Assembly: GCF_048564905.1 (NCBI RefSeq)
Contig: NC_132992.1
Location: 95,865,001-95,929,000 of the forward strand
Origin: Vicugna pacos
Taxonomy: Eukaryota > Chordata > Mammalia > Artiodactyla > Camelidae
DNA length: 64,000 bases
Direction: 5' to 3'
The position numbers were made by a program, and so were the translations under genes. The notes beneath the pieces were generated by a model. That model worked only from the letters and a program-made list of their open reading frames with translations, made no database searches and was not told the origin of the DNA. Within the stretch, counting starts at the first letter, position 1. The number at the start of each line of letters is the position of its first letter. Positions 61,801 to 64,000 of this stretch are shown here, piece after piece.

Positions 61801-64000
61801 ACTTATGTGGGTTCCCTTGCATCTAAGTCTTTGTTTTTCTCTTACTGTCTTTAGAATCATTTCTTTATCTTTAACTTTGGCCATTTTAATTATCGTATGT
61901 CTTGGTGTATGTGTGTTCGAGTTCTTGTTTGGGACCCTCTGTGCTTCCTGTACTTGTGTATCTGTTTTCTTCTTTAGGTTTGGGAATTTTAAAGTCATGA
62001 TTTCTTCAAATACCTATTCTCTTTCTTCTCCTTCTGGGACCCCCATTTTGTGTACATTGGCATGCTTTATATTATCCCATCAGTCCCTTATATTGCTTTC
62101 TTTGGTTTTTCTTTGCTTTTCTGTTTGGTGTTTTTATGGGGTGACTTCTGTTATCCTGTCTTCTAAGTTACTTATTCATCCCTCTGCATTATCTAGTGTG
62201 CTTTTGACTGCCTTTAGCTCAGTTCTTGTATCAGCCATTCAGTTTTCTGATTGTAATTGGCCCCTCTTTATAGTTTTTATTTCCTTTTCATAGTATTCTG
62301 CACTTCTGTTCATAGCATCTCTTATTTCCCCCAGTGCTTTTATCTTCCCTTTTTGGAAGTCATGATCTAGTAGGCTCTCGAGGTTGGCCTCATTGTTTGT
62401 TCTTTCAAAGCACTTCTTCTCTTCTTTAAATTGAGGTGTTTGCTCTGCTTCTTTATTTTACTTATATTTTTCCGACTCAATGTATTTAAGAATAACAGTC
62501 ATCAACTGTAGTTTTGAAGGGCTTTTTCCGTTTTGAAGTGGCAGCACTCCTGTTTGGAATGTGTGCATCTTATATTGTGTCTTCAGGGCTGTTTTTAGTG
62601 CAGATGGTTGCCACTTCTTCCTCCCATGTGTGTTGGCTGTTATCCCTTTGATTGTGGGCATGGTTGCTTCTGTGGTGATGAGAGCCTCCTCTGTTTCTTG
62701 TTGTTAGGAAGGGCCTCCTTTTTTGTTCTGTGGTTGCCACCTCCCTGACAGCAGCCAGGCCCGCTCCCCTGTTTTTGGAATAGGGCCTTACAGACCTGTT
62801 TCTGCATTGGAGTGTGTGGTACGTGTGGTTGGAGTGCTTCAGGTGGGAAGGAGAGCTGCTGAGTAAACCTCCGTTAGAGCTGCTCACAGAGAAGTGATTT
62901 CTGTGGTGTTGTCTGTCACTTGTTATGCAGGCTTACAGACTCCTCTTTGTTGATGCTGTCTTTGTCCCCAACTTAGCCACAGGAATGTCAGCAACCCACT
63001 CTTGTGTCCCCATGTTTCTCTGTTACACAGCAATCAGTGCAGATCCACCCATGTCAGGTGCTAGGACTCAACATAGTGCACATGCAGTCACATCCCTGGA
63101 TACACAGTGAGTGCCCCAGGATCAGCAGAGACACCAGCCCCACCCCTGTGTGTGGTAGGGAGTTCAGTTACAAGCCTGGATCCACCCCCACCATGCACCA
63201 GAACTTCACCGGTTGCTTGTAGATCTTAAAGGCCGGCTTCACAAAGGCACCAGGAGAGCAAATATGCACCCTCTGCCTGGGGCTGTAGTCAAATCTTAAC
63301 CCTGCCTGTGAAGTTGTCGGACCCCTGGATATGGATTCAGGTTTCAACCCCTCCACCGCTACAGGAGTAGAACACCAGCATTTTTGATGGCTATGACTGA
63401 GCCCCACCTGTCTTCTCATGAGGACACTTCAACAATGGTGTAGGGCAGAGATGGAGGCTACGGCCCAGCTGCATTGTGCCCTCCTCCTCAATGAGCACTA
63501 GGAGTGCTGCTTCTTTATGGGGCTCCCAGGCTGTTCTGATCTGCACACACTCCCAGCCACAGCCCACACCACTCTCCAGCCCTCGGAGGCTGCCTGTGTG
63601 CACTCAGCCCCAGTCCTCTCCTAAGGCTCATACGAGAAAGCCCAAGGTCCAGCGGCCAGTCCTGGGCTGCCCGCCCCCACCAGCTCGAGTCTAGGGCTGG
63701 GGACCACAGAAACCCTCTGTGTTCATTTCTCTTCATTCTGTCTACCCACTGGTTGCTTTTTTTTTCCTCCAGGCCTCAGAGGATCCCGTTCTGTCCCTGC
63801 AGACCTCCAGGCTGAAGTGACAGGGTCCCAGTGTGAGGTTTTCCTCCTTTGTCCCTCCCTATCCATGGGACCGCTCCCACACTTATGTTCTTTTTCCTTT
63901 TTGTTTTTTTATCCTACCAGTCTTTGTGAGGAATCTTCTTGCATTTTGATGTGAGAGATATTCTTCCAGATTTCAGTAGGTGTTGTGTGTGAAATGATGA
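58801..64000 (-). mobile_element. Old LINE-1, 3' truncated, running off the window
   Basis: A minus-strand LINE-1 more diverged than the others. ORF2 pieces run from about 58801 to 61100 (reverse transcriptase box YADG at about 59100-59150, so catalytically altered), ORF1 pieces from about 61726 to 62450 (RVPNKN and IIKMAKVKDKEMILK motifs), and a GC-richer 5' UTR from about 62460 to at least 63990. The 3' part of ORF2 and the 3' UTR are missing at the junction with the IGHV4 pseudogene. Many frame changes are present. Confidence 0.82.

Overview
The window is part of a camelid (alpaca, llama or camel type) immunoglobulin heavy-chain variable locus. The clearest sign is germline VHH segments, whose framework 2 carries the heavy-chain-only hallmark residues F37, E44 and R45 (Kabat), lying beside ordinary VH segments. 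All recognisable IGHV segments are on the minus strand, so the D, J and constant genes are expected to the left of position 1. Each intact segment has the standard layout: a 46-nt leader exon, a short intron, a V exon, a 23-type recombination signal (RSS) to its left and an ATGCAAAT-type octamer 100-125 bp upstream of the ATG.

Layout. Unit 1 (1-9970) holds an old IGHV4-like pseudogene (5.5 kb) and an intact VHH gene (7.4-7.8 kb). Unit 2 (9971-about 17760) repeats the same scaffold, but an intact IGHV4 gene (17.3-17.75 kb) replaces the VHH. About 17.9-29.3 kb is spacer, filled mainly by a full-length but broken LINE-1 (21767-28864, minus) that split an older LINE-1. An intact IGHV1 gene lies at 29.5-30.0 kb and an ERV-L fossil at about 31.4-33.5 kb. 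An IGHV3 VH pseudogene (34.2-34.66 kb) follows, with the same 2.1 kb upstream flank as the unit 1 VHH. Unit 3 (36776-about 43545) holds a third copy of the IGHV4-like pseudogene and a second VHH gene (42.9-43.4 kb). An IGHV7 pseudogene (46.2-46.7 kb) and a degraded IGHV4 pseudogene (58.3-58.7 kb) complete the set. From 44 kb onward the spacers are mostly LINE-1 pieces and old MaLR LTR fossils; 58801 to the end is one old LINE-1.

Totals: four segments with intact reading frames (two VHH, one IGHV4, one IGHV1) and six pseudogenes (one IGHV3, one IGHV7, one diverged IGHV4 and three copies of one older IGHV4-like relic). The intact segments would be joined to shared D and J segments. The two VHHs would supply single-domain binders for heavy-chain-only IgG, while IGHV1 looks conventional and IGHV4 could serve either class.

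The points most worth checking are the 3.4 kb tract with no visible difference between units 1 and 2, the mosaic relationship among the three units, the exchange of VHH, VH and IGHV4 cassettes inside one duplicated scaffold, the unusual RSSs, and the extra cysteines in the VHH and IGHV4 segments. Subgroup assignments rest on reading the sequence and on memory of IGHV families; no database was searched.
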